DNA of 64,000 nucleotides from Zarea fungicola (GCA_900169235.1 FWCC01000193.1:1-64000); one strand, 5' to 3'. Positions 33,377-44,867 are shown, numbered from the stretch's first letter. Numbers and translations are program-made. Notes: generated by a model not told the origin, from the sequence alone.

Positions 33377-34413
33377 TGTGAATGGGTTTGTAGCGTAAAC
33401 TAAGATTGCTAAAGGTAATCAAAGGTAGAGAACTGTAAAGTGTAGAGTGTGTTGAAAGTCTTCTGAAAGCGAGCCTGAAAGTTTAAAGTCGATGATGATG
33501 ATTTCAATTCAACTAAGCTGGGGTAGATTGCATGCTTTATATATTTCAACGCCTGAAGGTGAGTTTGGAACATCTAACTCTCATTTAGTAGTCGCCGAAA
33601 TCACACAAGTACAGCCTCACAGCCTGATCTGAGGATCCGACAATGTAAATCGTCCATCGCCTCTTCGGGAACAAGGTTTAGTGTTGGCGCAGAGCCGACG
33701 TACAGCGACGCGCGATCTTCCAGCGGAGATTGATAAAATAGGACGATGAAAGGCCGCCCAATCGCCTGAATTAATCTAGTTGCCTGCAGCCTCTTACCCA
33801 GATGCGTCATACTTGCATTGTATTCCGCACGCCTGGGAGCAAGTCCGCCGGCACTGACGACAAGGCTGCGTGGCTTGCTCGCTCCGCTTGAAAGGCGGCG
33901 CAGCGGAACAGAGCGAGCTTTCTCGGGCTCGCGTCGCGAGTCTCGCTGTTTCGCTGGCGGTGGATCGACATCGCCCACGCGAAGCCTGATTTGAAACGCC
34001 AACCAGCTTTCTATTGGCTGAACCGTGGCTAAAACTAAACTCAGAATGGAAGCCTCCATAACGAGGTGACGATCTTTTGCCCAATCAGAGAGTTTTAGCT
34101 GCAAGGCTTCAACTGGGCAGTTGCAAGACGAAATGAAAAGGAATGAGTTACAAAGTCTTAATATTTATTCTAGGGCGAGGGAAACCATAAAGGAAGAAAA
34201 CCCTAACCAAGACCAATCTGCAGTCTGCTTCAGTACCCATTCTACTATTATCCAGAAGTAAACGGCGGCGATGCCGTGTGCTTGCCCGTGTCTAGCAGGA
34301 ACGAGTCGCGGAATCACGGGCTGTGCTCTTTAGTTGGCTCGCTTGAGGCACCGGTTCACAAGCCTAGTGTTCCACCTACCAAGCAGTTATGCCGGATGCG
34401 TTGAGAGAGCTCC
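33377..34413. other. Intergenic with a possible small ORF
   Basis: On the minus strand 33601..34104 is open for 167 codons, but it begins at a non-ATG codon. The first ATG is about 15 codons in, and no domain is recognisable (GRPFIVLFYQSPLEDRASLY near the end looks moderately coding). A GC-rich block lies at 33840-33960. I would not call a gene here without expression data. Confidence 0.4.
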
Positions 34414-35426
34414 TTATTTGCTGCAAATGTCCTGGCCACGAGCAAATGAAGCATGTCCATAGTCCCAGTTTGCTAGAAAACTGTCAGCATCTTCCATCTC
34501 CAAAAAAAAAAAAAACAAGGCAGTTTCAAGGTCCACTTACAGGGAATATCATCGACGTGCACAAGATTGTCAGAAGACCAAAAGTAGAAGGTGTTGGTAC
34601 GGTAATCAGCACCAGAGTTGGGTGGGCATGTATTCTTAAACTGAGTGTAGCGGTCGTCATGCATGCTGTGGTGCCACTTGCTCACAAAGATGCGCGCGTG
34701 GTTCGAGTTTTGCTTACCCAGCGAGAGCTGATCATCTTGGTTACTGCAATCAAGCTCGGTTAACAAGGAAAGTTGAGAGTTCATTGGGCGTGACGACTTA
34801 CAAGAAGGTGTTCTGTATCTGGGACCACGGCTTGCGCGCGTGGGTGCCGTCCTGCTCAAAGATGACCTCGCTCCTATCAAAGGTCCGGCCACCGTCGATG
34901 GAGTTGAAGACGACAATAACCCACTCAATGTCATGTCTATGACCAGTGTCCTGTTTTTATGGTCAGCTAGTCGACATCAATAGCCATGCAACAAAGACAA
35001 AGTACCTTTGTAAAGTAGACGTTGTATGCGACACGAAACTGGTTATCGTTGCAGCGACGAAGATCCCAATAGGTAGGAAAGCTCCACATATGGGTATCGG
35101 ATCCGAGCTCGCGAGGCTGCGCGGGACAGTGGTTGTTCAACTTGCCAATGTTACAGTTATCCTGAGCATTTCCAGGATTCTGATGGCCGTCAATTTTGGC
35201 CGGACTGGGCATACAAGTACCAGAAGGAAAGTTCCATTGGCTTTTGCATCGTTAGAGTTGAGACAGAAGAAGCAGCATAAGACTTGTGGTGGTCATGAGT
35301 TGAGACGTACGGGGAACCTGATTGCGCAATACCTGCCGGGTCGTTTTGGAATCGGCTGATTGGATACTTGTCATTGGCAAACGCAGCAGTTGCCAGAGCC
35401 ACGACGGAAAGAACCTTGGAGAACAT
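34414..35426 (-). CDS. NPP1-domain (necrosis-inducing, NLP) secreted protein
   Basis: A minus-strand gene that I model with five exons: 35426..35311, 35240..35006, 34950..34802, 34743..34541 and 34472..34414. Introns are 70, 55, 58 and 68 nt, with GTACGT, GTACTT, GTAAGT and GTAAGT donors. All joins stay in frame and give about 253 residues, normal for the family. The first 17 residues form a signal peptide (FSKVLSVVALATAAFA). Exon 3 opens with the NLP signature heptapeptide, but as GHRHDIE, with Ile where the canonical motif has Trp. The metal-contacting His and Asp residues remain. Cysteines are present for the conserved disulfide. Canonical NLPs bind plant sphingolipids and permeabilise eudicot membranes; many fungal copies are non-cytotoxic, and the altered motif makes activity doubtful. 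The first intron is the weakest point: without it, the frame would be broken near 35225-35250. Confidence 0.8.
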
Positions 35427-37022
35427 TGTGACAGTTGCTTGATATTAGACTTAAAGGCGAAGAAGAGGTTGGTGGTGATTTTCATTTAAAAAAAAAAGAC
35501 TAGAAACCAGGTTGGGGCAGGTCTTTATAGAACTATCCTGCTCGTATAAAGTACTATTTGAAGCCTCGGGTCATGCTCCAAGACAACAACGCCACCGGAG
35601 CAATTCAAATTCCCCGCTATCAACCATTACGCAGTATAGGCAATACAAAAGTCCTCGCCCGTAGAATACTTGCTATATCATCACGCTGTGGATCGACACC
35701 GAGAAATGTGGCTGGGCATTCTCGAAAATGGTAAGCCGTCAGACGGAAAGTCGTGACAAAGCAGAGTCGTTGTTGACGAATTCGAGAAGAAAGAGGAGAC
35801 GCAAAACAAGGATTAAATAACGTGATAACTTTTCACACTCCGATATTTCATGAGTAAACCATCACTCCCGGAAAGACAAGTTGCGAATGCATGCAGTAAG
35901 TGCATCAAAGTGCTATATTATACGCAAATGCTATAGGAATAATGCATGATTCTGTGAGCTGAGAATCAATGGCGTCATAGGTGTGCCCGGTTCTCTGGCA
36001 ACAAGCTTTGATAGGAGGGCTGCTGGTTGCGGTGTAGCCGCCTATGTGGTTCTCGACTTTGGGTAATCCTCTTACGCCAAAGTCTTAGATTCTCACCTTG
36101 AATTTAGCCAAAGAGCGGCTAGGCCGTACGAGTCTATCTCTTTGTCATTGCTAGCATCCACGATCCGTACCAATTCATCTGGTCGTAGATTAATAATGTC
36201 TTCGGCAATGGAAAAGTCTCATCGGAGTTTTCTCCCCGAGGTTGTATGACAATAATTTGCCGAACAACACAGAGACGTAAGCAAACACCCCCATAGACGG
36301 TGGAGGTGAGTTTCAGAAATCAAACTCCCAAGTGTCAGCGATACGACAAAACCCTCTTATTCATGAGTAGCTCCCATGACAGTTTAATGCATGAATATGT
36401 TAAGATCCAGACCCGAAATAAAGTAGGCGATCCGGCACTCGGAGAAGACAAGCTTAATTAGGAAAATGGTTGCGGAATTGGCTAGCTGGTTCGTGCGGAA
36501 CGCATCCTTGGCAGTAAATATTGTCAGCCGATCCACGGCACTTTGCCTCTTCCTCTGACTGTGGGTCCTACTTGATTTCCGAGTTTCAACACTCGCATAC
36601 GTGGCAGATGAAGAGGAAGCACCAAGATCTGACGGGCTTATTAGTATGGGGTTAAGCATACAATAGTGTTGAGCAGCGGGCCCTTGCCGGCCTCGTGCAC
36701 AAGGCGACAGCCGGGGTTTGACGGCTAGGGCTTTCTCAGAACGGCCATCGCCGAGCTAAATTATGGGGAAGAGCGCGGTTAGAGATTATTGACTAGCTCG
36801 TAAACTGCAGATTCTTGCGAGAGGCTAGGGCGGCGGATCATTGTCCCGTGAAATAATATATCAGCATGTGGATGTTCGGCGTGTGAAAGTTAGCGTCAAC
36901 TTTGCCGAAACGCTTCATAAGCAATGGCACAAGTCTCTTAGATGTAACTAAACGTCCCTATTATACGAATGCAAGGGTAAACACTTCTTGTAACGCTTGC
37001 TGTTGGCTCCTAGAACGGGCAG
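35427..37022. other. Intergenic
   Basis: 1.6 kb without a supported gene. The 90-codon ORF at 36384-36659 has no features. No repeats noticed. Confidence 0.5.
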
Positions 37023-38141
37023 CTAAATTCTATCTCCGGACCTCATGGCTACTTGAAACTCGTCGCTGAAGGGATAATTGATATACCCTTCTGCGGTCAT
37101 TTTGGTGTAAAAAGTTGACCTGTCATATTTTTGCAGTGCTACACCGTTTTTTAGTCGAAAAGGCAGATCTGGATTGGCCAAAAAATGGCGGCCAAACACT
37201 ACAGCCACGTTGTAGTCCTTGTAGTCTTTGTCTATTGATCCGGCTACATTCTGTGGCGTGAACCCTCCAGCGACCAAAACGGGGGCATCCCGGCCCCAGC
37301 CATCAAGAAGAGGCATAATCTGGCCTCTTGCCTCGCAGTCCACATTGTTCGAGACTCGTGCCTCGATAATGTGCAGGTAGGCCAGGCCAAGATTCCCGAG
37401 CTCAGAGACGAGGTACGAGAACTGCGGGATAGGGTCTGACATGCACATGCCCTGCCAGTCATTCCACGGACTGATTCGAAATCCGACCTTGTCGGGACCA
37501 ATAGTCTCTACCAGTGCTTTGGCAAGCTCAACTGCAAAACGTGCGCGATTCCTAATAGAGCCACCCCACCGATCAGTGCGCATGTTGGTCGTGTCATGGA
37601 GGAACTGGTCCACCAGATACCCATTAGCACCGTGAACTTCAACGCCGTCGAAACCTGCAGCCATGGCGTTTTTTGCTGCGTTTTTGAACTCGTCAATAAC
37701 TTGCAAGATTCGCTGCTCACTCAGAACACCAGGTATATGACTGCTTTCATCCATTCGCACTGCACTTGGCGCCAGGACCTCGTAGCTGCCCTCCCGCTGG
37801 AGCGCGTCCGGGTCGGCAGCGCGGCCCAAAGCTACCAATTGGCAAAGGATGAAGCTTCCCTTGGCATGCACAGCGTCTGTGATGGTTCTCCATGCTGCGA
37901 TTTGCTCATCACGAAAGATTCCTGGCCCATTAGACATGCCCCCGGATGCGGGCGAGATGAGTGCTGCCTCGGAGATGATGAGTGTCCCTGGGCTGCTGGC
38001 ACGCTGCTCATAGTATGTCTTTGCCATGGGCTGGAGGACATGGTTCTCATCGGCCCGAAGTCTTGTCAGCGGCGCCATGACGACGCGGTGCTGAAGCGAG
38101 GCTCCGCCAACGGTCATCGGTTGAAAGAGGCGGCTTGACAT
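37023..38141 (-). CDS. Old yellow enzyme (NADPH dehydrogenase/ene-reductase)
   Basis: A 372-residue intronless TIM-barrel flavoprotein from the ATG at 38141. The opening LFQPMTVGGASLQHRVVMAP and the FMN-binding MAPLTRLRADENH are typical. The active-site motif HGANGYLVDQFL lies near residues 170-181, supplying the substrate-binding His and Asn and the proton-donating Tyr. It is followed by TDRWGGSIRNRARF. The C-terminal phosphate-binding VLVAGGFTPQNV and VVFGRHFLANPDLPFRLKNG complete the fold. All three catalytic positions of an active ene-reductase are present, so it should reduce activated C=C bonds with NADPH. EasA-type ergot isomerases look similar but differ around the catalytic Tyr. The next two genes on the same strand are GFA-domain proteins, which suggests a role in handling electrophiles. 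Confidence 0.94.
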   Translation of the reverse strand: MSSRLFQPMTVGGASLQHRVVMAPLTRLRADENHVLQPMAKTYYEQRASSPGTLIISEAALISPASGGMSNGPGIFRDEQIAAWRTITDAVHAKGSFILCQLVALGRAADPDALQREGSYEVLAPSAVRMDESSHIPGVLSEQRILQVIDEFKNAAKNAMAAGFDGVEVHGANGYLVDQFLHDTTNMRTDRWGGSIRNRARFAVELAKALVETIGPDKVGFRISPWNDWQGMCMSDPIPQFSYLVSELGNLGLAYLHIIEARVSNNVDCEARGQIMPLLDGWGRDAPVLVAGGFTPQNVAGSIDKDYKDYNVAVVFGRHFLANPDLPFRLKNGVALQKYDRSTFYTKMTAEGYINYPFSDEFQVAMRSGDRI

Positions 38142-38629
38142 GATGTCTAGAGTTGAAAATTAGGTTATGAGTCCAGTTTGAACAAAACATAGCTCTCTCT
38201 ATTAAAGACGTCCTCTCTGGTAAAAACTTTTCAACATGTTCCCATTGTCCCATAATATCTCGACCCACCGCCGAAGTTGAATGGAGCCCATTGCCTCGTA
38301 GTTTGTTGTGGTGGGTGCTGATCTTCATGAACCAAGTGGTCCCTAGTTACTGTTGTTGTGCGGCTGAATACGATCGTTCTTAGGAGGCCTCTTGGTTGAA
38401 GGGATTGGAAAGCACCTTGATAAACTATTGGACATAAAATGAAAGTACTGTATGTCGGGGGTACTTGATGGGCAACGCAAGATAGGATCAAAATCACCGA
38501 TGCTGCCGCCGCCGGTATGACAATGATGTAATCGAGTTTTGGGTTTCTTTCGCCGTTGGCAAGAGGAAATTGAACTGCTTCGCAAGATTGGGCCAAGTAA
38601 AATTGCACATTGTAGTAGCCTAACCAGCA
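38142..38629. other. Intergenic, OYE promoter
   Basis: Nothing coding is supported. The overlapping short minus-strand ORFs lack features. Confidence 0.55.
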
Positions 38630-39156
38630 TCAAGGGTTGACATATAATGGTGGCCTCGCCTCATCATCCACCCGACTTATCCTTAACTTCCTCAACTCAA
38701 CTCCATCCAAAACGCGCACATTGACGGCATGCTCGTTTCCAGTCATTGCGTGTATCTTTTTGCCATATTCGCTCAGGACCTCCACCTCCTCCACGGAGAG
38801 TGGGTTCACAGTATTGGTCAAAGGAATACCGCATGTCCTGCAAAATGTCTTTGCTTCAATGCGGTGACCAAAGCTGTATCGACCTAGACGATCCTCATGG
38901 CCGGAGAGAACTACATGTTCAGATTTGGGGTATATCCACAGATATCCGTTCTGCATGGATTTATTCTTAGCTCGTCTTCTTCCCAGGGTCGGCCAAAATA
39001 AGCTGCACTTACCCGCTCGCAGATGCTGCAGTTACATTCTGAAACATCACCATCGTAAGTTTCATTTATGGGTTTGCTTAAAATCCCGACTGTAACGGAG
39101 CCGCAGTGGCAGCTCCCCGTGTACTCCGTGCCACCCTCCAGTGGTGCAGTGGGCAT
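38630..39156 (-). CDS. GFA/CENP-V domain protein 1
   Basis: Two exons, 39156..39013 and 38950..38630, with a 62-nt intron (GTAAGT donor, ATGCAG acceptor), giving about 154 residues. The zinc-binding cysteines of the GFA fold are in order: GSCHCGS, SECNCSIC at the end of exon 1, and FCRTCGIPL in exon 2. The name comes from a bacterial enzyme reported to speed S-hydroxymethylglutathione formation, but most fungal members are uncharacterised. The start is uncertain: the frame stays open upstream of the ATG at 39156 to about 39219, where no ATG exists, so an extra first exon is possible. Only 96 bases separate it from the next GFA gene on the same strand. Confidence 0.85.
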
Positions 39157-39252
39157 ACTTCCCTGATGAGTAGGGTGCTGATACTGTGGTCCGAGAGAGG
39201 CACCGTCGGTGCTATTCAACTGTTAGCAAGATGGCATAACTGCCGATGGAAA

Positions 39253-39774
39253 TTATGAGTGACGGGGTAAGAATACAATTTTCTCTCGAGCTGCCATGTA
39301 TTCAGACCTTGCAATGCATGCGCCTATGTCACCCTTGGTCAGCACGCATGAATTTGAGGTAGCGTACTACCAACGTTAACTCACGTTTAAAAGCACTATA
39401 TCTTGCTTTGTGCCATCTGATAGTGTCGCCATTACACCAGTACCGCATTTTGAGCAAAACTGTGAGCATGCGATTGTGTCAGTGTTTACTTTCGGCCAAG
39501 CCCGCTCACTCAATCATGCGTAGGATACCTTGTGATGATACACTCCGTTACCAAATGTGTAACTGGCCAAGTCGCGCATGCTTCCCTTGGCAAAATGAAC
39601 ATTGCTGATATTTGTGCGTGGTACCAAGAGGTAGCCCCTCTTCACGCAGAAACTACAATTACATTCATCCACAGAAGTAATCTCGGGTATTTGTGCTTCG
39701 TAGACCACGGCGCCGCAGTGACAATTACCGCGATACGTTGTAGCTGATTGCCGCGATTGGTCACTTTGAGACAT
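39253..39774 (-). CDS. GFA/CENP-V domain protein 2
   Basis: Three exons, 39774..39529, 39459..39385 and 39333..39253, total about 133 residues. Introns are 69 nt (GTATCC donor, TCACAG acceptor) and 51 nt (GTGAGT donor, AAG acceptor). Cysteine motifs are GNCHCGAVVYE, DECNCSFC and FCSKCGTGV, the same zinc ligands as in its neighbour, with limited identity elsewhere. The two genes are therefore an old tandem pair. The last intron and short final exon (ending in a basic LPRHS tail) are the least certain part. An alternative is a stop a few codons after the second donor. Cytosolic, since no targeting signal is visible. Confidence 0.8.
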
Positions 39775-41269
39775 GGCTCACTGTAAACTTGCAGGAGTCG
39801 TGCAGTTCCAGCACAAATTGTGTTTACCAGTAGTTAAGACGGAAGTGCCCCAAATTATAACAGGTTAACGAATCTACCGATTAATAATCGTCTTCGGTAT
39901 GACTAGCAACGCGGCTCCAACCCCCGCTCCTCAGCTTCTCACTAGCTTCACAATGGCAAATGGTACCACACAAACAGCTGGTCTGACTCGTTAAATACTA
40001 CATAGCGCTTAAATCAATTGGAAAATGAAACCAAAAAGATTTAAGAGTGTATCTTTTTTCCTTTTATATATATACATATAAAACTCGGCCCTTCCTTTTG
40101 TTGTACTAACCTCAACCTCGCACTTACAGTAATTATTTGGGAGAATGTCGCTAGGCGTCACTGAGTTACCACCTAGTTCATCTCTACCTATGAGAAGGGC
40201 CCCTTCGGCTTTTCTGAAGGCTTCTCTGAAGCATTTGCCTCAGGCTAGTGTTGGGGCATATACTTTTCACCTCTCAACTAGATTTTAAGTAGTTACTAGT
40301 GCGTGGCTGGCCTAGGGATAAAATATTATGAAATAAAGAGTAGTTAGTTATCGTCAATTAAGATTATCGTTAATTATAGCTTGCAAAAGTAAGCTTATCG
40401 CCATATTGCAACCACTACAGGGTAGCAGTGGGCGTAGCCTTGAAATGACTTAGACAGCAACTGGCAAGTCTCGCGACATGTAAAGAGAAGTTGTTGGTGT
40501 AATTGATTGTCGAGTATCCGAAAGAAGCTCCATCACTGATACAGTCACGGAATTGATGTGACGAAATTGGCGATCAGGACCCTGGTAGAGTGTAGTTTGC
40601 CGACGGGTCCGCAAGACGCGTGCTGAGCGAGCGCGGCAGGAGGAGTAAACCCGGCAGGAAGACTTATAAGATTTGAGACAGTCCTGGCGCTTGTACAGTT
40701 CAAGGAGCGTTACATAAAATGTTTAAAATCTCGCCCATCTACTCATAAACCCGCTTCTCATAACCTCTATTAGATGGCAGCGGGGAGTGAGAATTTTTGA
40801 TAGTCTCAAATAATTAAATTTCCGAATATTCGGGCGATTCCTTGCTCAATCATCAAGTTAATTATACGAAGACGGTAGGCTTGGCCAGTAGAAGCGTTGG
40901 AAATGAGTAATGTAATAGACAGTACCCTACAACTGTTGACGTGCAACGTAATATACATCAATGTAGTCATTGCTCATTCAAAAGTCTATAGTTGATTTAT
41001 TCTTAGCAAGCGAAGGCCGTATTTAGACATATCTATCAAATCGGAGCATGTTGGACAGTGCCGCAGCGTACCTGCCGGCATAAGTATAAGATAAAAAGCT
41101 CAGAGGAGAGCATTAACTATGCGAGGAATTGAGAAAGCAGAAAACCGAATCAGTTTACTCGGTTTTTGTTTTACAATATATTGGCGCAGCAAGGGCCGTC
41201 TTATGGGATACGAAATCAGCCAGAGGTTGGGGAAGAGCGTGACAACAGTAGGGCCTTCTCAACCCCGCG

Positions 41270-41399
41270 CGAGAACACACGCTAAACCAAATACATTTCT
41301 ATCTTACTGTACATGTAAGATAGCAACGATTTTAGTCCAGCGTTTCTCATACAGGCGAGCAGCATCTACTGAACCGTCAGTTGTTAATCGGAACGACTT
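41270..41399 (+). repeat. Tandem diverged repeat, copy A
   Basis: About 130 bases beginning CGAGAACACACGCT and ending CGGAACGACTT. The copy at 41442 has the same order of blocks, including AAATACATT, ATCTTACT, GTA(A/G)GATAG, a middle TTTCT(C/T)ATA and the GGAACG end. Many differences are C/T or G/A, as expected from RIP or simple decay. Confidence 0.75.
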
Positions 41400-41441
41400 G
41401 TAGTATTTAGAATGGCACTCTACCCTCTATACAACACCACA

Positions 41442-41575
41442 CGAGAACCCACGCTTGACCGAAATACATTCCAATCTTACTGGTACCAGTAGGATAGAAA
41501 CGTATTCGTACTAGAATTTCTTATATCGGCTAGTATTATGTACGGAGCCATTGAATTATTAAAACGGAACGCCTT
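41442..41575 (+). repeat. Tandem diverged repeat, copy B
   Basis: Second copy, in direct orientation, separated from copy A by about 42 bases. Both contain a short near-palindrome around CTTACTG-nnn-CAGTAAG-like sequence. No ORF is shared. Confidence 0.75.
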
Positions 41576-43212
41576 TCAGTCACACTAAACTTCTGCAAGA
41601 AGCTATACGCCCTTGAGGTTCCGCTATGAGATTGAGCAGCCACACGCCTTGGTCTTTTCTATTTGAATATGACTGTCTCTTAAACGCTGGCTGCTTCACC
41701 AAGGCACGCTATATTGACACGCTCTACACCGTATGGCTGTGAGGGAACAATAGAAGAGGGTGCGTATATTCACAGTATGTGCAGGTAGGTCCTATGTAGC
41801 TGTAGGAATTATCGCTGGCTCCTCCCATCGAGGTCGAAGCCAGCTCGGATCTATATACCCGGTCCTTCGTCATGTGCCTTATACGTCAGGCTCCGGTGAT
41901 GCCTTCATCGGTGCCCTGACAATGGCAAACAAGTCTAAAAACGGGTGTGCTAGTGAACTGCCAGCACTAGTTAGTTATTGATTCTTCTCGGAAGCAGCTC
42001 TATTTTCCGAAAGTCGAGAAGGTATCAAATCTCCTTTTGTCATTTACTTTTTTGTTTTTCTTTATTTGGTGGTTCTTTATGGACTCTATTCACCAACAGA
42101 TTTAACAGCACAGTACATTAAAGAGCCGACTCTGAAAGGGAAGTAAAAAATGACAGAAAAGCCTAAAGCGAGATAAAGGGTGCAAGTATGTTCCTGTTTC
42201 CGTAAGTTTGAGCGTAGATCAAGGCCTAAAACCCTCGGCAATGATAGGATGAGGCTCCTCATTCAGCTGTGTCTCGCCGTGTGTCTTTTAAAATCCACTT
42301 GTTGGTGGGCCTCGAGGGTGGGGGATCGCAAACTTAAAGGCTCGGCCGAGAACCCACGATTTGTTTTACACGCCCCCTAGGCGAAGCCATCAACTCTCAT
42401 TCCCCATCCGACGCGCCGCGGAGGAGATTAAGGGATTGCTTACGGGTGCTGTTGGAGAGGCCACAGGAAACACGCTTCTACGGAGTACAGCTTCAACTTT
42501 CTGATTTCTGCGCCAAGTGTACCTCTCGACTCCTCTTTTATTTCTTTTTCCTTGTCTTTATTCCTTTCTTTTTCCAGTTGCCAATTGAATATGGGTGGTG
42601 CGGACTCTCAAAAAGTTTCTGTTTATGTGATCGTCAGACAATTTCTCTCAATGAACAGAAACCATTATTTAGTAATCAGTGCTCCTGCCTTGCCCCAGTC
42701 GGCCCCTTGAAGGGCATCGAGTGACGCACGAATCACCTGTTATGTTGATGTATGCAGAACTTTGTCGATGGCCACTGCGCCTCATCTCATCACAATATGA
42801 CGGCCCGGAAGATTTGGGCCAGTGTTGCTGTGAGAGACAAAAAAACATTGAATATTATTATTCTAACTCTCCCTACCGTTCTACCGTTTGCCAATTTCCA
42901 TTTACATATCCAAAGCACGCTAGACTTCCCAAATTTCCTAATCTTACAATCATGTCCCGTACAGACTCATGGTGTGATCTTACATTCATTCCCTGCCTTA
43001 CTGTTTACCAATTTTAAGTTCCTCTGTGCAGGCTAACGGAGGGGCTGCAGTGGCAGTGGGCTACCTCCGCCACGATGTGAACCAGCGAGATAATGACTGG
43101 CGGCCGCGAGTGGCGTTTACAGTCAGGCCGAGCTCGAGGTCCCCTGGAGAAGAACAAAAACAAAAAGTTAGTGCTTTTTGCGTCTTGATTTTAGCTTTTG
43201 CATGGATAGTGA

Positions 43213-43527
43213 TCATTTTGAAAGCGTACTGCGAGTGGATGACTCCCAAGTCATTTTGCTCTTCAACCACTTGACACACTTCTTGACCCAATTCCAATTC
43301 CGAGGCGAGCGAGGGGCCGAAGGCTTTTTGTTCTTCAACCACTTTACAAGCGACTTGAACCAGTTCGGATTCCACGTAGAGCGAGGAAGAGCCATGTTCC
43401 TCAACCACTTGACGCACGGCGTGACCCAGCTGCTGGTGCAAGTAGCCAGAGGGAGAGCAACGCAAAGGGTGAGGAAGGCAATGCAGACGCCCACGATGGC
43501 GATTTTATCTCCTGGTGGAAGCTCCAT
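43213..43527 (-). CDS. Tiny membrane ORF with three CVKWL repeats
   Basis: 104 codons from the ATG at 43527. The first 35 residues are a short PPGDK head followed by one hydrophobic helix (IAIVGVCIAFLTLCVALPLA). Three imperfect repeats of about 22-24 residues follow, each containing a (C/L)VKWL(R/K) core preceded by an aromatic. The frame one base over (to 43061) is also open and contains the matching repeat VVEEQ, so which frame is used beyond the helix is uncertain. The helix makes a small tail- or signal-anchored membrane protein likely. The start context TTCAATTCAATGG is the same as at the tiny ORF at 45609. No known family beyond short fungal hypothetical membrane proteins. Confidence 0.5.
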   Translation of the reverse strand: MELPPGDKIAIVGVCIAFLTLCVALPLATCTSSWVTPCVKWLRNMALPRSTWNPNWFKSLVKWLKNKKPSAPRSPRNWNWVKKCVKWLKSKMTWESSTRSTLSK

Positions 43528-43688
43528 TGAATTGAAGTATTTTATGAGGAAAGATTTATCTTATGGATTTTCTTTTTTTTTTCTAAAAAAAAAACACTTT
43601 GCCGTTGAATAGGAACTGTGAGTTTGGCTCGCGAGCGAGAGTCGATTGTTTCGTGTAGCGTGCAAGACTGTGGATTGTATTCGAAAGG

Positions 43689-44036
43689 CTAGCTTAGATT
43701 AAAGTGCTGAAAGCCTGTTTTGGAAGTAGAAATGACAAAAGGAGAGACGAGCTGGCGTAAGAAGAGCTTGTACATAGAGAAGTGAATTATCCGCAGCGAT
43801 TTTCTTGGGGGCCGTTGGTGACTTATAGCTTTCCGGTCTTCACGATGAGAGCTGGGGTCCTTGTCTTTATTAGCGTCAGGGAAGGAGGCGACAGGCAACG
43901 CATCATCCAGCATGTGTGGCTTGGCCCAAGTCGTCTCAAAAGTCCCAGATACTGCGAGGAAAACAAAGCGCCACAGTACAACAGCAAGCGCACCACTCAA
44001 GAACACCCAGCTCACTTCATTGACCAGGACAATCAA
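43689..44036 (-). pseudogene. Possible degenerate copy of the tiny membrane ORF
   Basis: The open stretch has no ATG at its head; the natural ATG context (GGTCAATGAAG) runs into TGA in its own frame. One base over there is a hydrophobic helix of similar size (SGALAVVLWRFVFLAVSGTF) followed by a Trp. It looks like a frameshifted relative of the tiny ORFs on either side. The C-terminal half is featureless. Confidence 0.35.
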
Positions 44037-44867
44037 GGGTGGGTCTCATTTGGCCCGCCTGGGTCGAAAAAAAAAACCCCAACAGAAATCTTGCAACCGT
44101 GTTAGCTGCTATTATTCTGCACCGCACCTACGGTGATGCCCAGTGAACTTTTAAGCTGTATATTTAGTATTTAGTATTTAGTAACCCATCAGCTTCTGTA
44201 TTTATTAAAATCCAGCCTGGCTGGCTTGCTAACTTGCTCGTTAAGTAACTTGCTGCAGCTCGGTGAGCTACCAATGCGTATAGTGTGGTGGCCCGGACCC
44301 GAAGGGTGAGACTTCCAAAAGAGGTGGGTGCCCGTCAAAATCCCCTCCACCACTCATTCCCGTCTATTTTACTTTAACCTCACGCCTACATATGCCAAAA
44401 GTATCTACAAGTACCTGGCTCTAAACACAAAACAGACCGGCGCACTAGTGATGAGCGTAACAGGCTTCTTACAGGTGGGCTCAGGCGAGCTCAGGCGGGA
44501 CACCGAATGACTTGCGCCGTGCGGGGTACTCTGAGATACGATGATGCCAGAGGCAGGAGGAAGGAGTTGTCTGATTAGTCTCGATTTTACCCCTACCTCG
44601 GAGATGTCCGTCATTGCCGGGCGACAGGGGTCCCAAAGAAATGGCTAGCTTCTGGCCCAGTAGGCCATTTTACCCTTAAACCAAGTGCGATAGGGAGCAA
44701 AGGTTCATTAGTAGATAGCGTCTTGGTTGGATGCGAGAGACGTCTCGGAGCAAGACACCCACTCACTTCCACAGTACTGGTAGAAGAATATTGCTTCCTT
44801 TTACACCCCTCCGGGCCAGGGACCCATCGCAGGGGGTGCGTGCTAAGCCGAGCAAGAAATCATCACC

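Larger units (their letters stand above)
39775..43212. other. 3.4 kb gene-poor, repeat-bearing region
   Basis: No intact gene. The region is AT-rich with many stop codons. It holds the 41.3/41.5-kb tandem repeat pair. At 41890-41960 on the + strand a short open stretch resembles the ribokinase/PfkB signature (SGSGDAFIGALTMA) without the rest of such a gene. Confidence 0.5.

Noticed and set aside
32669..33422. Three long overlapping ORFs on both strands at the NAD(P)-binding gene
   Set aside because: Only the minus-strand frame with the Rossmann motif has family similarity; the others are low-complexity shadows caused by high GC at third positions.
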